64,000 nt of DNA from JAXHMB01 sp034521755 (GCA_034521755.1 JAXHMB010000007.1:45069-109068); one strand, 5' to 3'; positions 10,601-19,206 are shown, numbered from the stretch's first letter. The notes: generated by a model from the letters alone, not told the origin. Translations and numbers: made by a program.

Positions 10601-11014
10601 GGCATGAGAAGTTATCCGTTCTTTGCCCTGGGTGGTAATACCACAGCCTTTGCACAAGCATCTTATATCTTCCCCTTATTTACTCGTTTAAATAATCAGC
10701 TTGGCCGACACACTCTGGACAAACTTTTTCTCAGAATTTTTGCCGAAGCTGGAAATGGCTGGTATAATTCTCCGTCTTCAAGTAATTTCATAAAAACAGG
10801 TATCGGCTCTGAACTGCGCTTTTCATTCAATAGCCAGTATTTATTTCCGTTAAAGTTATTCATCAGTTCTGCATATGGATTTAATACATTTGATGTTACG
10901 CTGCCGTCAGAATTTGTCACAGAAAACTCTTCACAAAATGTCAGCTATGGCAATGAAGTTATTTTTCACTTTGGGCTTACATTTGATTTCAACATTTTTC
11001 AGCAATCAAAATGA
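7631..11014 (+). CDS. Gluzincin (peptidase MA-like) + TolB-type beta-propeller + outer-membrane barrel protein
   Basis: The 1127-residue product starts at TTG 7631, sharing TTGA with the preceding stop. A signal peptide (to ASAQ, about residue 31) begins exactly there, supporting this start. Domains in order: gluzincin-like metallopeptidase with H138-E139-F-T-H142 and the third zinc ligand E198 in WFAEGVAQY; WD40/TolB-like propeller (about 320-620, repeats such as FHPTYSPDGTSIAYLS and DPSWSPDGSRIAAI); and a C-terminal strand-rich region (about 680-1127) that reads like a surface-antigen/BamA-type barrel ending in FDFNIFQQSK. Probable outer-membrane protease or assembly factor. Its substrate is unknown, and the adjacent PorV/cargo genes suggest export or surface maturation. 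Confidence 0.82.
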   Translation: MKKINKTYRSFWKPVVLLCFFIGLWGTASAQISPSQYQYPQNHISWYTIESEHFLIHFQKGNSRSAKLASRIAEEVYPHITKLYDVEPDSKVSIILKDRQDYSNGAAYFFDNQINIWLPALDTPLRGTHDWLRNVISHEFTHIVQLQASMKKNRKIPAIYFQWLSYEDARRPDVLYGFPNGVISYPYASINVPVWFAEGVAQYQRSGWTFDTWDSHRDMLLRTSILHDTYLNFEEMGTFSSKNSLEREKAYNQGFAFVIYLVENFGESVLADISKALSKAGVHTADEALEMATGISGQSLFEDWITERTKFYKDATQTISGGKLNSIENNGFFNFHPTYSPDGTSIAYLSNKGLDESGLSLFIKSAKNSKAVAILNTGFKNTHPHTYSCGFTGKPSIKNVTSSFSLSPDGNNVVFARNKLNERGEHYNDLFVYNLKADEVKRLTKSQRLRDPSWSPDGSRIAAIQEYRGTKNLVLVDPEDGAIKKLTSYENGEQVYTPAWHPNGQDIFFASSNQDTRRIQYFDLLKNEVSLFLEDTYTDFRDPHVGPNGEFLYYSADIDGIFNIYKTPLNGNEKRKLSNVTGGAFMPNVNDDGEIIFAHYQKGGYKIDFITPDNITTTGSYQPQFTEPMAEMFYDSTLSSVNNFDNSEINSFSKEAYQKSDTAKVNFSMSGPEASKQRAFYAYDETFTGISFFPVLRFDNYSKLNGSNGQLIRNGQLGDFAENLYRDFKFGSYFSSREVIDRLTFFGGALFGPGSVSADGVGDFFSPARLTDLDRDLFFITEYQGLPFIKKRWSPTISIEFYNQRRNVKNGLSIEEFPCTSCLPDTLNADIAYNIWEADLFLRSKINDHNLVELGIGYTPYTVQTDGFFSRELNQFIPSSSDEYFRGTMYSATHIFERFVPYRHSDVAPVGLRTFTKFAYEPGRLLEDYVIENGTISPVYEKSKNHLVEFAGRYGFKISDRGTGQIYGRLFSYLNNPKDQFYLDYFGGLSGMRSYPFFALGGNTTAFAQASYIFPLFTRLNNQLGRHTLDKLFLRIFAEAGNGWYNSPSSSNFIKTGIGSELRFSFNSQYLFPLKLFISSAYGFNTFDVTLPSEFVTENSSQNVSYGNEVIFHFGLTFDFNIFQQSK

Positions 11015-11943
11015 ATAGGTATCAAAACTGCATATTAATTTTTTTGATTTTTGCTCCTTTAATTGCACAGGCGCAGTTGAAAAAAGACTTGCCGGGTTAT
11101 GATAAAGAAGTTTCAATATATGACCTTCGCCCTAAGCAAGACTATAGAAGTCAGAATCAATCTGCACTCAACCCATTTCGCCAGCAATCTGGATTAGCAC
11201 TTGTAAGTTCTCTTGTGATCCCGGGTTCTGGTCAGGCTATCAACAAAAAGTGGGTACGTGCGGGGGCATATTTTCTGGCAGAGGCTACTGCCCTGACTTT
11301 TCACTTTGTGAGTTTAAATAAAGCAAGAAAACAAGAAAGAAAATACAAACAGTTTGCCAATAACAACTGGAGCGTAGTAGAGTATGCTCAATGGTTAGTG
11401 GCCTATCACGACCAGAATAGCCTAACTGCTGAAGGACTAGAAACACTCAGAAATCAAGTAACAGGTGAAAGTCCAACATATAATCCATCAGAAGACTGGA
11501 ACGTTGTTGACATTGAAATTCTGCGTACCGTCGAAGAAAATACCCCTTTTGTGTATCCTGACAATGAGGAAGGCAATAATTTCTCTCATGTACTTCCTGA
11601 CTATGGATCGCAACAATACTATGAACTCATCAGTAAATACTATCAATACAGTGCCGGATGGAACGACTTTGGAACAAACAGGCAAGGACAACCCATCAAT
11701 AGTCTGTATCAATTAAACTGGGATGGTTCTGACAGTCCCATGAATTTCTTTTTAGGGGCAAAAAAAGCAGAAGCCTTCAACGACAACTACAGGTTGGCGG
11801 GGAACATGGTGTCACTTTTGATATTAAATCACTTAGTTTCGGCCTTTGATGCTTTTTTGACTGTGAAATTAAAAAATTCTCGTTTTGATGCAGATGCCAA
11901 GCTTTTGGGGCCGGAATCTTTTACATTTAGATATAATTTTTAA
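11011..11943 (+). CDS. Envelope protein with PGSGQ motif (DUF5683-like)
   Basis: This 310-residue protein has a signal peptide (to IAQAQ, about residue 22) and overlaps the previous gene by ATGA, so it is translationally coupled to the propeller-barrel gene. The segment SSLVIPGSGQAINKKWVRAG followed by a hydrophobic stretch resembles the conserved core of DUF5683-type envelope proteins of this phylum. A second hydrophobic stretch lies near the C-terminus (NMVSLLILNHLVSAFDAF). No catalytic motif is visible. It is likely an inner- or outer-membrane partner of the preceding protein. Confidence 0.7.
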   Translation: MNRYQNCILIFLIFAPLIAQAQLKKDLPGYDKEVSIYDLRPKQDYRSQNQSALNPFRQQSGLALVSSLVIPGSGQAINKKWVRAGAYFLAEATALTFHFVSLNKARKQERKYKQFANNNWSVVEYAQWLVAYHDQNSLTAEGLETLRNQVTGESPTYNPSEDWNVVDIEILRTVEENTPFVYPDNEEGNNFSHVLPDYGSQQYYELISKYYQYSAGWNDFGTNRQGQPINSLYQLNWDGSDSPMNFFLGAKKAEAFNDNYRLAGNMVSLLILNHLVSAFDAFLTVKLKNSRFDADAKLLGPESFTFRYNF

Positions 11944-11954
11944 ATGACTGCCTT

Positions 11955-12782
11955 ATGTTCGCTTTCTTGAAAAAACTATTAACCAGTAAAAAGTTTTATA
12001 TATCTATTGTCTCCCTTGCAGTGGCGGGTGCCTTGATACTTTTTTTGCTCGATAGCTTTATCATGCCTGCTTATACTAATTATGATGAAGGGGTTACTGT
12101 ACCGGACGTTACCCATCTTTCCCTCACTGAAGCCCAGGATCAATTAACATCATATGGTCTTCGCTTTGAAGTATCAGAGCGGCGATCAAATCAAGCTTTC
12201 CCTGCAGACTATGTTATTGACCAAACCCCGGCTTCACCTGAGATTGTGAAGCCCAATCGCAAAATTTACTTAACTGTTAATACTGTCACTACACCCACTG
12301 TAGAAGTGCCCAAAGTGGTGAATCTCTCTTTAAGAAACGCAAAAATTCAGCTACAAAATTATGGTTTGCGTGTCGGTACCATCAGCTATGAATCTTCTCG
12401 ATTTAAGAACAGCGTAATGAGGCAATCTATTAAGCCGGGCAAAACGGTTGAGAAGGGAACTGTAATAAATATGACGGTAAGTGACGGACTGGGTGAAAAG
12501 GTTGTAAAAGTTCCTGGTATTATTGGAACCCGGTTATCAGAAGCACAACGAAAACTGCGTGAAGCAGGCCTGAGAGTTGGCGAAATAAGATTTCAGCCCA
12601 GTAAACAATTTCCACCTAATACCATTCTGGATTATGAACCAAAAAAGGAAGAAGTTATTGAAGGAGAAACGCTGAAGCTTATTGTCTCCGAACGTTTTGA
12701 AGTAAAAGAAGAAAGTGAGTCTGCTGCAATACAGGTAGATACTACCTATGTGGCAGAACCTGACAGTTCAAACCAACAATAA
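11955..12782 (+). CDS. Membrane-anchored triple-PASTA protein without kinase domain
   Basis: The 275-residue protein has an N-terminal transmembrane helix (about 16-36) and three PASTA domains, each opening with a V-P-[DKG] strand (VTVPDVTHLS, VEVPKVVNLS, VKVPGIIGTR). Its C-terminal tail is acidic and Ser-rich. PASTA domains bind peptidoglycan stem peptides or serve as periplasmic docking modules, usually on PknB kinases or penicillin-binding proteins. Here there is no kinase or transpeptidase domain. It precedes rpe by 2 bases, so it is probably co-transcribed. Confidence 0.88.
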   Translation: MFAFLKKLLTSKKFYISIVSLAVAGALILFLLDSFIMPAYTNYDEGVTVPDVTHLSLTEAQDQLTSYGLRFEVSERRSNQAFPADYVIDQTPASPEIVKPNRKIYLTVNTVTTPTVEVPKVVNLSLRNAKIQLQNYGLRVGTISYESSRFKNSVMRQSIKPGKTVEKGTVINMTVSDGLGEKVVKVPGIIGTRLSEAQRKLREAGLRVGEIRFQPSKQFPPNTILDYEPKKEEVIEGETLKLIVSERFEVKEESESAAIQVDTTYVAEPDSSNQQ

Positions 12783-12784
12783 TT

Positions 12785-13471
12785 ATGGATTATCAACTAC
12801 CTATTTTAGCACCATCCATTTTAGCCGCAGACTATACCAGGCTTGGTGAGCAAATTGAAACGTGTATAGATGCCGGTGTGCAATGGATACATTGTGATGT
12901 TATGGACGGTCATTTTGTACCTAACATCAGCTATGGCCCAAGTATTGTTAGTGCTGCAGGAAGAGCAAGTGATGCTTTTCTAGACGTGCATCTTATGATT
13001 GAAAATCCAGACCAATACACAGAAGCGTTTGTAGATGCCGGTGCAGATCAGATTACCGTGCATCAGGAAGCATGTCCACACTTGCATCGTTCTATCCAAA
13101 AAATAAAACAATTTGGTATAATGGCCGGAGTGGCTATAAACCCGGCTACATCGATTCATACTATTGAACCAATTCTTGAATATGTAGATTTGGTACTTGT
13201 AATGAGTGTCAATCCGGGGTTTGGAGGGCAAGACTTCATTGAATCTACCTACAAAAGGCTACAACAAGTTCGGGCACTGCGCGAAGAACATAACTGCAAC
13301 TTTTTAATCGAAGTAGACGGCGGGGTAGGACTCGAAAACATTGAAAAAATTACCGCATCGGGTGCCGATGTTTTGGTTGCCGGCAGTAGTGTCTTCAAAG
13401 CAAAAAACATCCCAAAAAGGATTGAAGAGCTTATCAAAAGAGCAAAATTAGGTAAAGGCACCCTTGTCTGA
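12785..13471 (+). CDS. rpe: Ribulose-phosphate 3-epimerase
   Basis: The 228-residue TIM-barrel enzyme shows the family signatures APSILAADY at the start, HCDVMDGHFVPNISYGP (metal-binding His and Asp), HLMIENP, and MSVNPGFGGQDFI. EVDGGV and GADVLVAGSSVF follow. It interconverts ribulose-5-phosphate and xylulose-5-phosphate in the pentose phosphate pathway. Length is typical. It is packed between the PASTA gene (2-base gap) and phoH. Confidence 0.96.
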   Translation: MDYQLPILAPSILAADYTRLGEQIETCIDAGVQWIHCDVMDGHFVPNISYGPSIVSAAGRASDAFLDVHLMIENPDQYTEAFVDAGADQITVHQEACPHLHRSIQKIKQFGIMAGVAINPATSIHTIEPILEYVDLVLVMSVNPGFGGQDFIESTYKRLQQVRALREEHNCNFLIEVDGGVGLENIEKITASGADVLVAGSSVFKAKNIPKRIEELIKRAKLGKGTLV

Positions 13472-13549
13472 AAACCGATTCTATAACTAAATTTTTTCCG
13501 ACAATTTTTTTATTTTACCTGTTCGTAAACTATAACAAATCTTTGAGGA

Positions 13550-14545
13550 CTGCCTATCAAAGAACAGTCAACAATTGGTGAAGAAACAATCCAGATTGAA
13601 AGCGTAGAGCCTGTCATTGTTCTGGGCTTACGAGATGAACACCTACATGCATTGGAAGATGCATATCCCGAAACCACCATTACAGCACGGGGGAACAGCA
13701 TTAAATTTAAAGGACCTGAAAAGGATAGAACTGAATTAAGAGAAATCTTTCAGGAGCTGGAGCAAATGGCAGCCCGTAATGAAAACCTTACCGAGGGTGA
13801 TGTTGAAACTGTTTTGGCGCTTAACAACAGTGATATTCCAGACCAACGCCGTAACCCTTTGCGAGAAAAGCAATCTCAAGGCAATTTTATTCTTCATACT
13901 CATGATGGACAAGAAGTCACTGCTAAAACTTCGGGGCAAAAGGAAATTGTCGACGCATCTGCTCAAAATGATATTGTATTTTCTATTGGTCCGGCCGGAA
14001 CCGGAAAAACCTATACCTCTGTAGCTCTGGCGGTTAAAGCATTAAAAGAGCGAAAAGTTAAAAAAATTGTGCTGGCCCGCCCTGCTGTAGAAGCCGGTGA
14101 AACACTTGGCTTTTTACCGGGCGATCTTCGTGAAAAAATCGACCCCTATCTTCGGCCTTTATATGATGCCCTAGAAGAAATGATTGAATACGACAAGCTA
14201 GAGCTGCATTTAGCTAAGGGCACTATCGAGATTGCCCCCCTGGCTTACATGCGTGGACGCACACTCAATAATGCATTTGTAATTTTGGACGAAGCACAAA
14301 ATGCCACAAATATGCAAATGAAAATGTTTCTGACACGTATCGGTTATAACAGTCGGGCTATCATAACGGGTGATATAACCCAAACAGATCTGCCCCGGAA
14401 ACAGGAATCCGGACTTATTTCCATTCAAAAAATTCTTAAAGATATTGATGGTATATCATTCGTATATCTCGATGAGAAAGACGTAGTACGGCACAAATTA
14501 GTGCGTGATATCATTGAAGCCTACGAAAAATTTGAGGACAAGTAA
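13550..14545 (+). CDS. phoH: PhoH-family ATPase
   Basis: This is a PhoH-like P-loop ATPase: Walker A GPAGTGKTYT, Walker B-type VILDEAQNA, and the family stretches LARPAVEAGE, GFLPGDLREKIDPYLRPLYD and ITGDITQTDLPR. The first canonical in-frame start is TTG at 13652, but the frame stays open to 13547 and encodes the conserved N-terminal strand (ETIQIESVEPVIVLGLRDEH). The true start must therefore be upstream, at a non-canonical codon such as CTG 13550, ATC 13556 or ATT 13574. A GAGGA ribosome-binding-like sequence lies at 13545. Its cellular role (RNA-linked stress ATPase) is only loosely known for the family. Confidence 0.88.
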   Translation: MPIKEQSTIGEETIQIESVEPVIVLGLRDEHLHALEDAYPETTITARGNSIKFKGPEKDRTELREIFQELEQMAARNENLTEGDVETVLALNNSDIPDQRRNPLREKQSQGNFILHTHDGQEVTAKTSGQKEIVDASAQNDIVFSIGPAGTGKTYTSVALAVKALKERKVKKIVLARPAVEAGETLGFLPGDLREKIDPYLRPLYDALEEMIEYDKLELHLAKGTIEIAPLAYMRGRTLNNAFVILDEAQNATNMQMKMFLTRIGYNSRAIITGDITQTDLPRKQESGLISIQKILKDIDGISFVYLDEKDVVRHKLVRDIIEAYEKFEDK

Positions 14546-15351
14546 TGGAGTCATTAGGTAAAGCCTATCCCCTGTATCAAGGCACCTTTTCTGTTGGGTT
14601 GGATAAGAAGTTTAATCGTATCAACCGTAATGATCCTCCATCCAAAGGAGCCTTAAAGATCTCCCTTAACCCCTTTCTGATTCAAACCAACAAACGAAAC
14701 TATCTTTTTGATGTAGGTATTGGTGATTTTGGCGAAGACACAAATACCGAACAACTTATTGAAAGTCTGTCCAAATTTGGACTTAGTGAATACGATATTA
14801 CTGATATCTTTGCCAGCCACCTGCACTACGATCACATTGGAGGATTAGCAGGAAAGTCATCAGGCTATTGGGAACTCACTTTCCCCGAAGCTAATATTTG
14901 GGTATCCAAAAATGGATGGGATAAGGTGATGGGGCTTGAGGAATATTATGATGATGAGAAAACCGAATTTGCACACTTTTTAAATGCAAAAGCAAATTTC
15001 CAGTTTCTTGATGAAGAAGATCAGCCCTATCCCGAAATTTCGGTTAAGAAGATTGGTGGACATACCGAATTTTCTCAGGTTTTACTTTTTGATGACGGCG
15101 ATAATAAATACCTAATGGCGGGTGATGTACTCGCAACCCGCGGCGAAGTAAACCGCAAATTTGCTGCCAAATACGACTTCGATGCAAAAAAAAGCATGGA
15201 AGCACGCAGAGAATTATTGAAAAAAGCATATGAAGAAGATTATACCATTATGGGCTATCATGACAGTCATCACCCTTTATTTAATCTGACAGACTATAGT
15301 GAAGACAAAGGGTACACCATTAAAGACCTGGAGGTACATGTCCCTGCCTGA
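14545..15351 (+). CDS. MBL-fold metallo-hydrolase
   Basis: The 268-residue metallo-beta-lactamase-fold protein carries the metal motif HLHYDH (in ASHLHYDHIGG), a later GGHTEFSQ histidine, MAGDV (metal Asp) and GYHDSHHP near the end. The ATG shares one base with the phoH stop and follows a GAGGA site at 14534, so it is coupled to phoH. Substrate cannot be read from the sequence; the family includes lactonases, thioesterases and phosphodiesterases. Confidence 0.85.
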   Translation: MESLGKAYPLYQGTFSVGLDKKFNRINRNDPPSKGALKISLNPFLIQTNKRNYLFDVGIGDFGEDTNTEQLIESLSKFGLSEYDITDIFASHLHYDHIGGLAGKSSGYWELTFPEANIWVSKNGWDKVMGLEEYYDDEKTEFAHFLNAKANFQFLDEEDQPYPEISVKKIGGHTEFSQVLLFDDGDNKYLMAGDVLATRGEVNRKFAAKYDFDAKKSMEARRELLKKAYEEDYTIMGYHDSHHPLFNLTDYSEDKGYTIKDLEVHVPA

Positions 15352-16129
15352 TTTCATAGATGACAGCATTGCTTTTTTGAAAGACCAGGGTATCCCTGAA
15401 AAACCGGATGCCGCTGTAATTTTAGGCTCTGGTCTTGGGGGATTTGCTGAACAAATTGAAAATCCTGTTCTGATCCCTTATAAAGACATCCCTCACTTTC
15501 CCGTTACCTCGGTGACAGGTCACGATGGCAACCTTATAAGTGGCACTGTGAAGGATAAGCATATCATCGCATTCTCGGGACGTTTTCATTACTATGAAGG
15601 TTTTTCATTTGAGCAGGCAGCTATTCCTGTTTATACCGCCAAAGCGCTTGGAGCCAAAAAACTAATCATCTCTAATGCAGCCGGAGCCATCAATACTGAT
15701 TTTAAGGTGGGCGATCTAATGATTATCGATTCAGTGATGCGCCCAAACATCCCAATTTCACCCAGTGGATACAAGCAACATCGCTATAACCACTACCCTT
15801 TTGCAGAAGAAGCTCGTAAAATTGCAGCAGATCTGTCTCTCTCCGTACAACGAGGTACCTATTTTTATGCAACCGGACCCAATTATGAAACTAAGGCTGA
15901 GATTCGCTCTTTACGGGTAATGGGTGCTGATGCCATTGGCATGAGTACCGCTCCCGAGCTATCAGAAGCTGCAAGGTTAAGACTTAAGGCTGTAGCAATT
16001 TCATTGATTAGTAATATGGCTGCCGGAGTAACCAAAGAAAAACTGGATCATAATGAAGTTAAGCTGGCAGCGGAATCCCGAAAAAAAGACTTTGCCAGGC
16101 TGGTCAAAGAGCTGATAAAAAAGCTTTAA
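15338..16129 (+). CDS. Purine-nucleoside phosphorylase (trimeric, PNP-I type)
   Basis: The 263-residue product shows the trimeric PNP signature: VILGSGLGGFAEQI (phosphate loop), SVTGHDGNLISG, GRFHYYEGFS, SNAAGAINTDFKVGDLM and the purine-contacting GPNYETKAEIR with MGADAIGMSTAPE. It phosphorolyses inosine/guanosine for purine salvage. I chose ATG 15338 (preceded by GGAGGT at 15330) over an upstream GTG at 15299, because the 13 extra residues lie inside the MBL gene and are not family-like. It overlaps the MBL stop by 14 bases. It converges on the photolyase gene with a 6-base gap. Confidence 0.92.
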   Translation: MSLPDFIDDSIAFLKDQGIPEKPDAAVILGSGLGGFAEQIENPVLIPYKDIPHFPVTSVTGHDGNLISGTVKDKHIIAFSGRFHYYEGFSFEQAAIPVYTAKALGAKKLIISNAAGAINTDFKVGDLMIIDSVMRPNIPISPSGYKQHRYNHYPFAEEARKIAADLSLSVQRGTYFYATGPNYETKAEIRSLRVMGADAIGMSTAPELSEAARLRLKAVAISLISNMAAGVTKEKLDHNEVKLAAESRKKDFARLVKELIKKL

Positions 16130-16135
16130 TACGAG

Positions 16136-17617
16136 TTACATATCCAGTGATTTTTGATTCCCATACTTCGCTAGATACTGCTTCAATTTTACCTTTCTTC
16201 TGGTACTGTCACTCGTCATATAGCGAACTTTCCCAAAGATGGGACGCTCCTGCCAAGCACGATCAAACCGTCCAAAGCACCAAAAAATGCCCGAATAGCT
16301 GTTCGGATCACGTCCATCAATGGCATACAGGTTGTTAAGCTCAATAAGATAATCCAGTGCTGTCTGTGGACTGGGCGTCCATTCTATTACTTTCTTACCC
16401 CATAGCATGCGCAGGTAATTATGTATAATCCCCTCTTCCCGGAGCTGGGTCTGAGCAGCATTCCAAATTTCATCGTGCGTCTGGGACTGTTCCAGCTCTT
16501 CAAACGTATAAATCCATTCTCTTTCATCACTCGCATGCTCTTTCAGTGTATCAAGTGCCCAATCAGGCAGTGATTCAAACTCAGCATAATCCGGACGATG
16601 ATGTGCAAAATGAAAACCAACCTCACGCCAGGTAATTACTTCGTCCAGAAAACTATCAATATTTGGATCTCCATTAAAAAATCCACCGGTTGATCCCTTG
16701 TTAAAAGTGATATCATCCAAATCCCAGCCTTCAGGCTGATGTTCCAGTACTGCTTTAACTATCTCGTATTCTGAAATCTTTCCAAAATGCAGCCATGGAC
16801 TCATTCCACTAGTTTTGTTGGCATCAGGATCGTTGCGTTCTTCATCATACTCTAACAATCCATAGTTAATAAATTGTCCAAGCTTGCCCAGTGCCGCCTG
16901 ACGAGTTCCCTGCATGTCCAAAACCGAGATATCATGACGGATATCAAGTTTACTAATAAACTCTTGAATATTCTTAAGGGCATAATTGGCATCTTTATAT
17001 TGCTTTTTAAACTCCTCCGAAAAGGAAACCTCATCCATGCTTTCTAAATCACTTATCGGGTTTTGCTTTGGTGGATTTGTAAAACACTCTAGAAAATTTC
17101 GTTGCATGATTTTTCTGAAAAAGTAAGCGCTGTAGGGATCTTTGTCCGTCATACCCAGCGGAATAATTCCATTGGAATCAACGGTTATAAAAGGAATATT
17201 GAGCTCACTGCCCAGCTGCTCGTTGCGATCTTTAATAAAGAAAACAGGAAACTCATCTGAAATGAGACAACAAGCATCATTGATGAGAGCATTAACCACT
17301 TTTTTACTCTCACCGGGATTTTTTTCTACAAAAGGGACATAATTAAATCCCTTTTTCTTTGAGAGGTCCAAATGTTCTTTCATTCCCTGCATGTAAAAAG
17401 CATGTGTACGATCGCTGGCCCATCGATAGTCGCAAGTCAGTTCTTCATAAATAACAAGTGGCTTGTTGAGCTTATTGGCCCATCCTACAGCATATTCAAG
17501 TGCGTAATTATATTGGAAACGATGATTGGTCTGCATCCAGTAAAGCACAAAGCTTCCATTGCTGTTGAGTTCAGCATCGTTGCGCTTAAAAACCCGGTTG
17601 CTGTTTATATTATTCAT
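16136..17617 (-). CDS. Class II-like CPD photolyase
   Basis: The 493-residue flavoprotein opens with the class II photolyase feature SFVLYWMQTNHRFQYNYALEYA and ends with GRDPNSYSGIFWCFGRFDRAW plus RPIFGKVRYMTSDSTRRK, typical of class II cyclobutane-pyrimidine-dimer photolyases. These split UV dimers in DNA using blue light and FAD. The substrate-pocket segment EVGFHFAHH is intact. It lies one base downstream of the stop of the second photolyase gene, so the two form an operon on the minus strand. Confidence 0.9.
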   Translation of the reverse strand: MNNINSNRVFKRNDAELNSNGSFVLYWMQTNHRFQYNYALEYAVGWANKLNKPLVIYEELTCDYRWASDRTHAFYMQGMKEHLDLSKKKGFNYVPFVEKNPGESKKVVNALINDACCLISDEFPVFFIKDRNEQLGSELNIPFITVDSNGIIPLGMTDKDPYSAYFFRKIMQRNFLECFTNPPKQNPISDLESMDEVSFSEEFKKQYKDANYALKNIQEFISKLDIRHDISVLDMQGTRQAALGKLGQFINYGLLEYDEERNDPDANKTSGMSPWLHFGKISEYEIVKAVLEHQPEGWDLDDITFNKGSTGGFFNGDPNIDSFLDEVITWREVGFHFAHHRPDYAEFESLPDWALDTLKEHASDEREWIYTFEELEQSQTHDEIWNAAQTQLREEGIIHNYLRMLWGKKVIEWTPSPQTALDYLIELNNLYAIDGRDPNSYSGIFWCFGRFDRAWQERPIFGKVRYMTSDSTRRKVKLKQYLAKYGNQKSLDM

Positions 17618-17618
17618 G

Positions 17619-19206
17619 TTATCCCTGATATCTTTTCAGTTTACTTAAAAATTTCTGTGAAGACTCCTTGATAGCCTTTTTATCCTCATTAGACTTCTTA
17701 TCGTACATATTTACCATAAAACTATTGCGACCACTTTCTTCAAAAGCTTCGCGCTGTTCATCCACGAAATTCCAGTATAAGTAATTAAAAGGACAAGCTT
17801 TTTCTCCCGTCTTTTTGGTGATACTATACTCACAACTCTTACAATAATTGCTCATTTTGTTGATATAATTTCCACTTGACACGTATGGCTTGGAAGCCAG
17901 CACCCCGCCATCAGCAAAGGTACTCATTCCCAACACATTCGGCAGTACCACCCATTCATACGCATCCACATAGGCAAACCAAAACCACTTGTTAAGCTTA
18001 CGTGGATCAGTTTTGGTAAGATTGCTAAAATTGCTGAGCACCATAAGCCGCTGAATATGATGCGAATAGCCCTGCTCAATGACCGGCTTTAGGCTTTGCT
18101 GCATGCAGTGCATATTCGTTTCAGCCGACCAGAACATCTCAGGCAGATCCTCTGTAAAATTCATGAAGTTTGTCTCTCGTACTTCCGGCATCATAGCCTC
18201 ATAATAAACTACTGTACAAACTCTCGCCATCCCAAGAATTTGACGCACCAGATCCCTCTACTGAATTCAATAGGTGCATTGTCCCTGTCATAGGCTTTTA
18301 TAGCTCTTTCGCAGACTTCCCAGGGCAACAGAAGTCCATTGTTGAGATATAACGAAAGCGCCGAGTGAAAAATGGTCGGTTCATCTGTAGCCATAGCATC
18401 TTCGTATGGACCAAAATCACTGAGTCGTTCTTCAATAAACTCATCAAATAATTCCAGTGCTTGTTTTCTGCTAACAGCATATCTAAACTCCTCACTGTTA
18501 CCAAAATGATTGGGAAAAGTATCTTCAACAAGTTCTATGACTTCTTGTGTAATTTCATCAGGTTCAAAACCAGAAATCTCCGGCACCTCATAATCATCCG
18601 GCAGGGCTTCCCTGTTCTCTTCATCGTAATTCCATTCTCCGCCTTCAGGTTCATCACCATCCATGAGATAAGCCGTCTTCCTGCGCATTTCACGATAAAA
18701 ATACTCCATCCGATAGCCGGGCTCAATCTTTTCTTTCCACACTTCAGGGTCGGCAAAGAAAAACTTGTTTTCGATTTCGTATACTCGATCTGAAAAATAC
18801 TCTTTTACTTCCGTCGAATCTACTTCACGACTATCCCATTCCGAGGGCGTCATAAATGTCAAGGATCAAGATCTTCTGCATTGTCCAAGGATATTTTTTA
18901 TGCCATCACCATAAGTGATCCGTTGGTAGAATGATATAACACCGGATATCCTCCTTCAAAGCACTCTAAAGCAAAATGGCGCATAGCACTCAACACATAA
19001 ATTGCCTTCTTTTTATGATGAATGATTTCATTGCCCTTCTCCTGAGATTCTATAAAAATAAGCAGCGGCTTTTCATCATTAATCCACTGCGGCCAAACGG
19101 CTAAATTAAGCTGATCATGCAGTATAAATACAGCTCTATCATACTCGTCCGGATCTAACTTTGGAATCTGTTCATCTATATGCTTTAAATATTGTCGGTG
19201 CCCCAT
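17619..19206 (-). pseudogene. FeS-BCP / (6-4) photolyase (PhrB, cryptochrome/photolyase-related), multiply frameshifted
   Basis: Three consecutive open segments (19206-18898, 18862-18209, 18248-17619) read as the N, middle and C parts of one protein of about 515 residues. The N part has FILHDQLNLAVWP and YHSTNG; the middle has LTFMTPSEWDSRE; the C part has ADGGVLASKPYVSSGNYINK. The C part also carries NYCKSCEYS and EKACPFNYLYW, ligands of the [4Fe-4S] cluster of bacterial (6-4) photolyases. Between segments the family sequence continues in alternating frames: GIKNIL, DNAEDLD, LTFMTPS around 18860-18890, and NSVEG, VRQILG, WREFV, YYEAMMPE around 18200-18260. The sense is preserved but interrupted many times, so this is either decay or poor local sequence. 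Confidence 0.8.
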
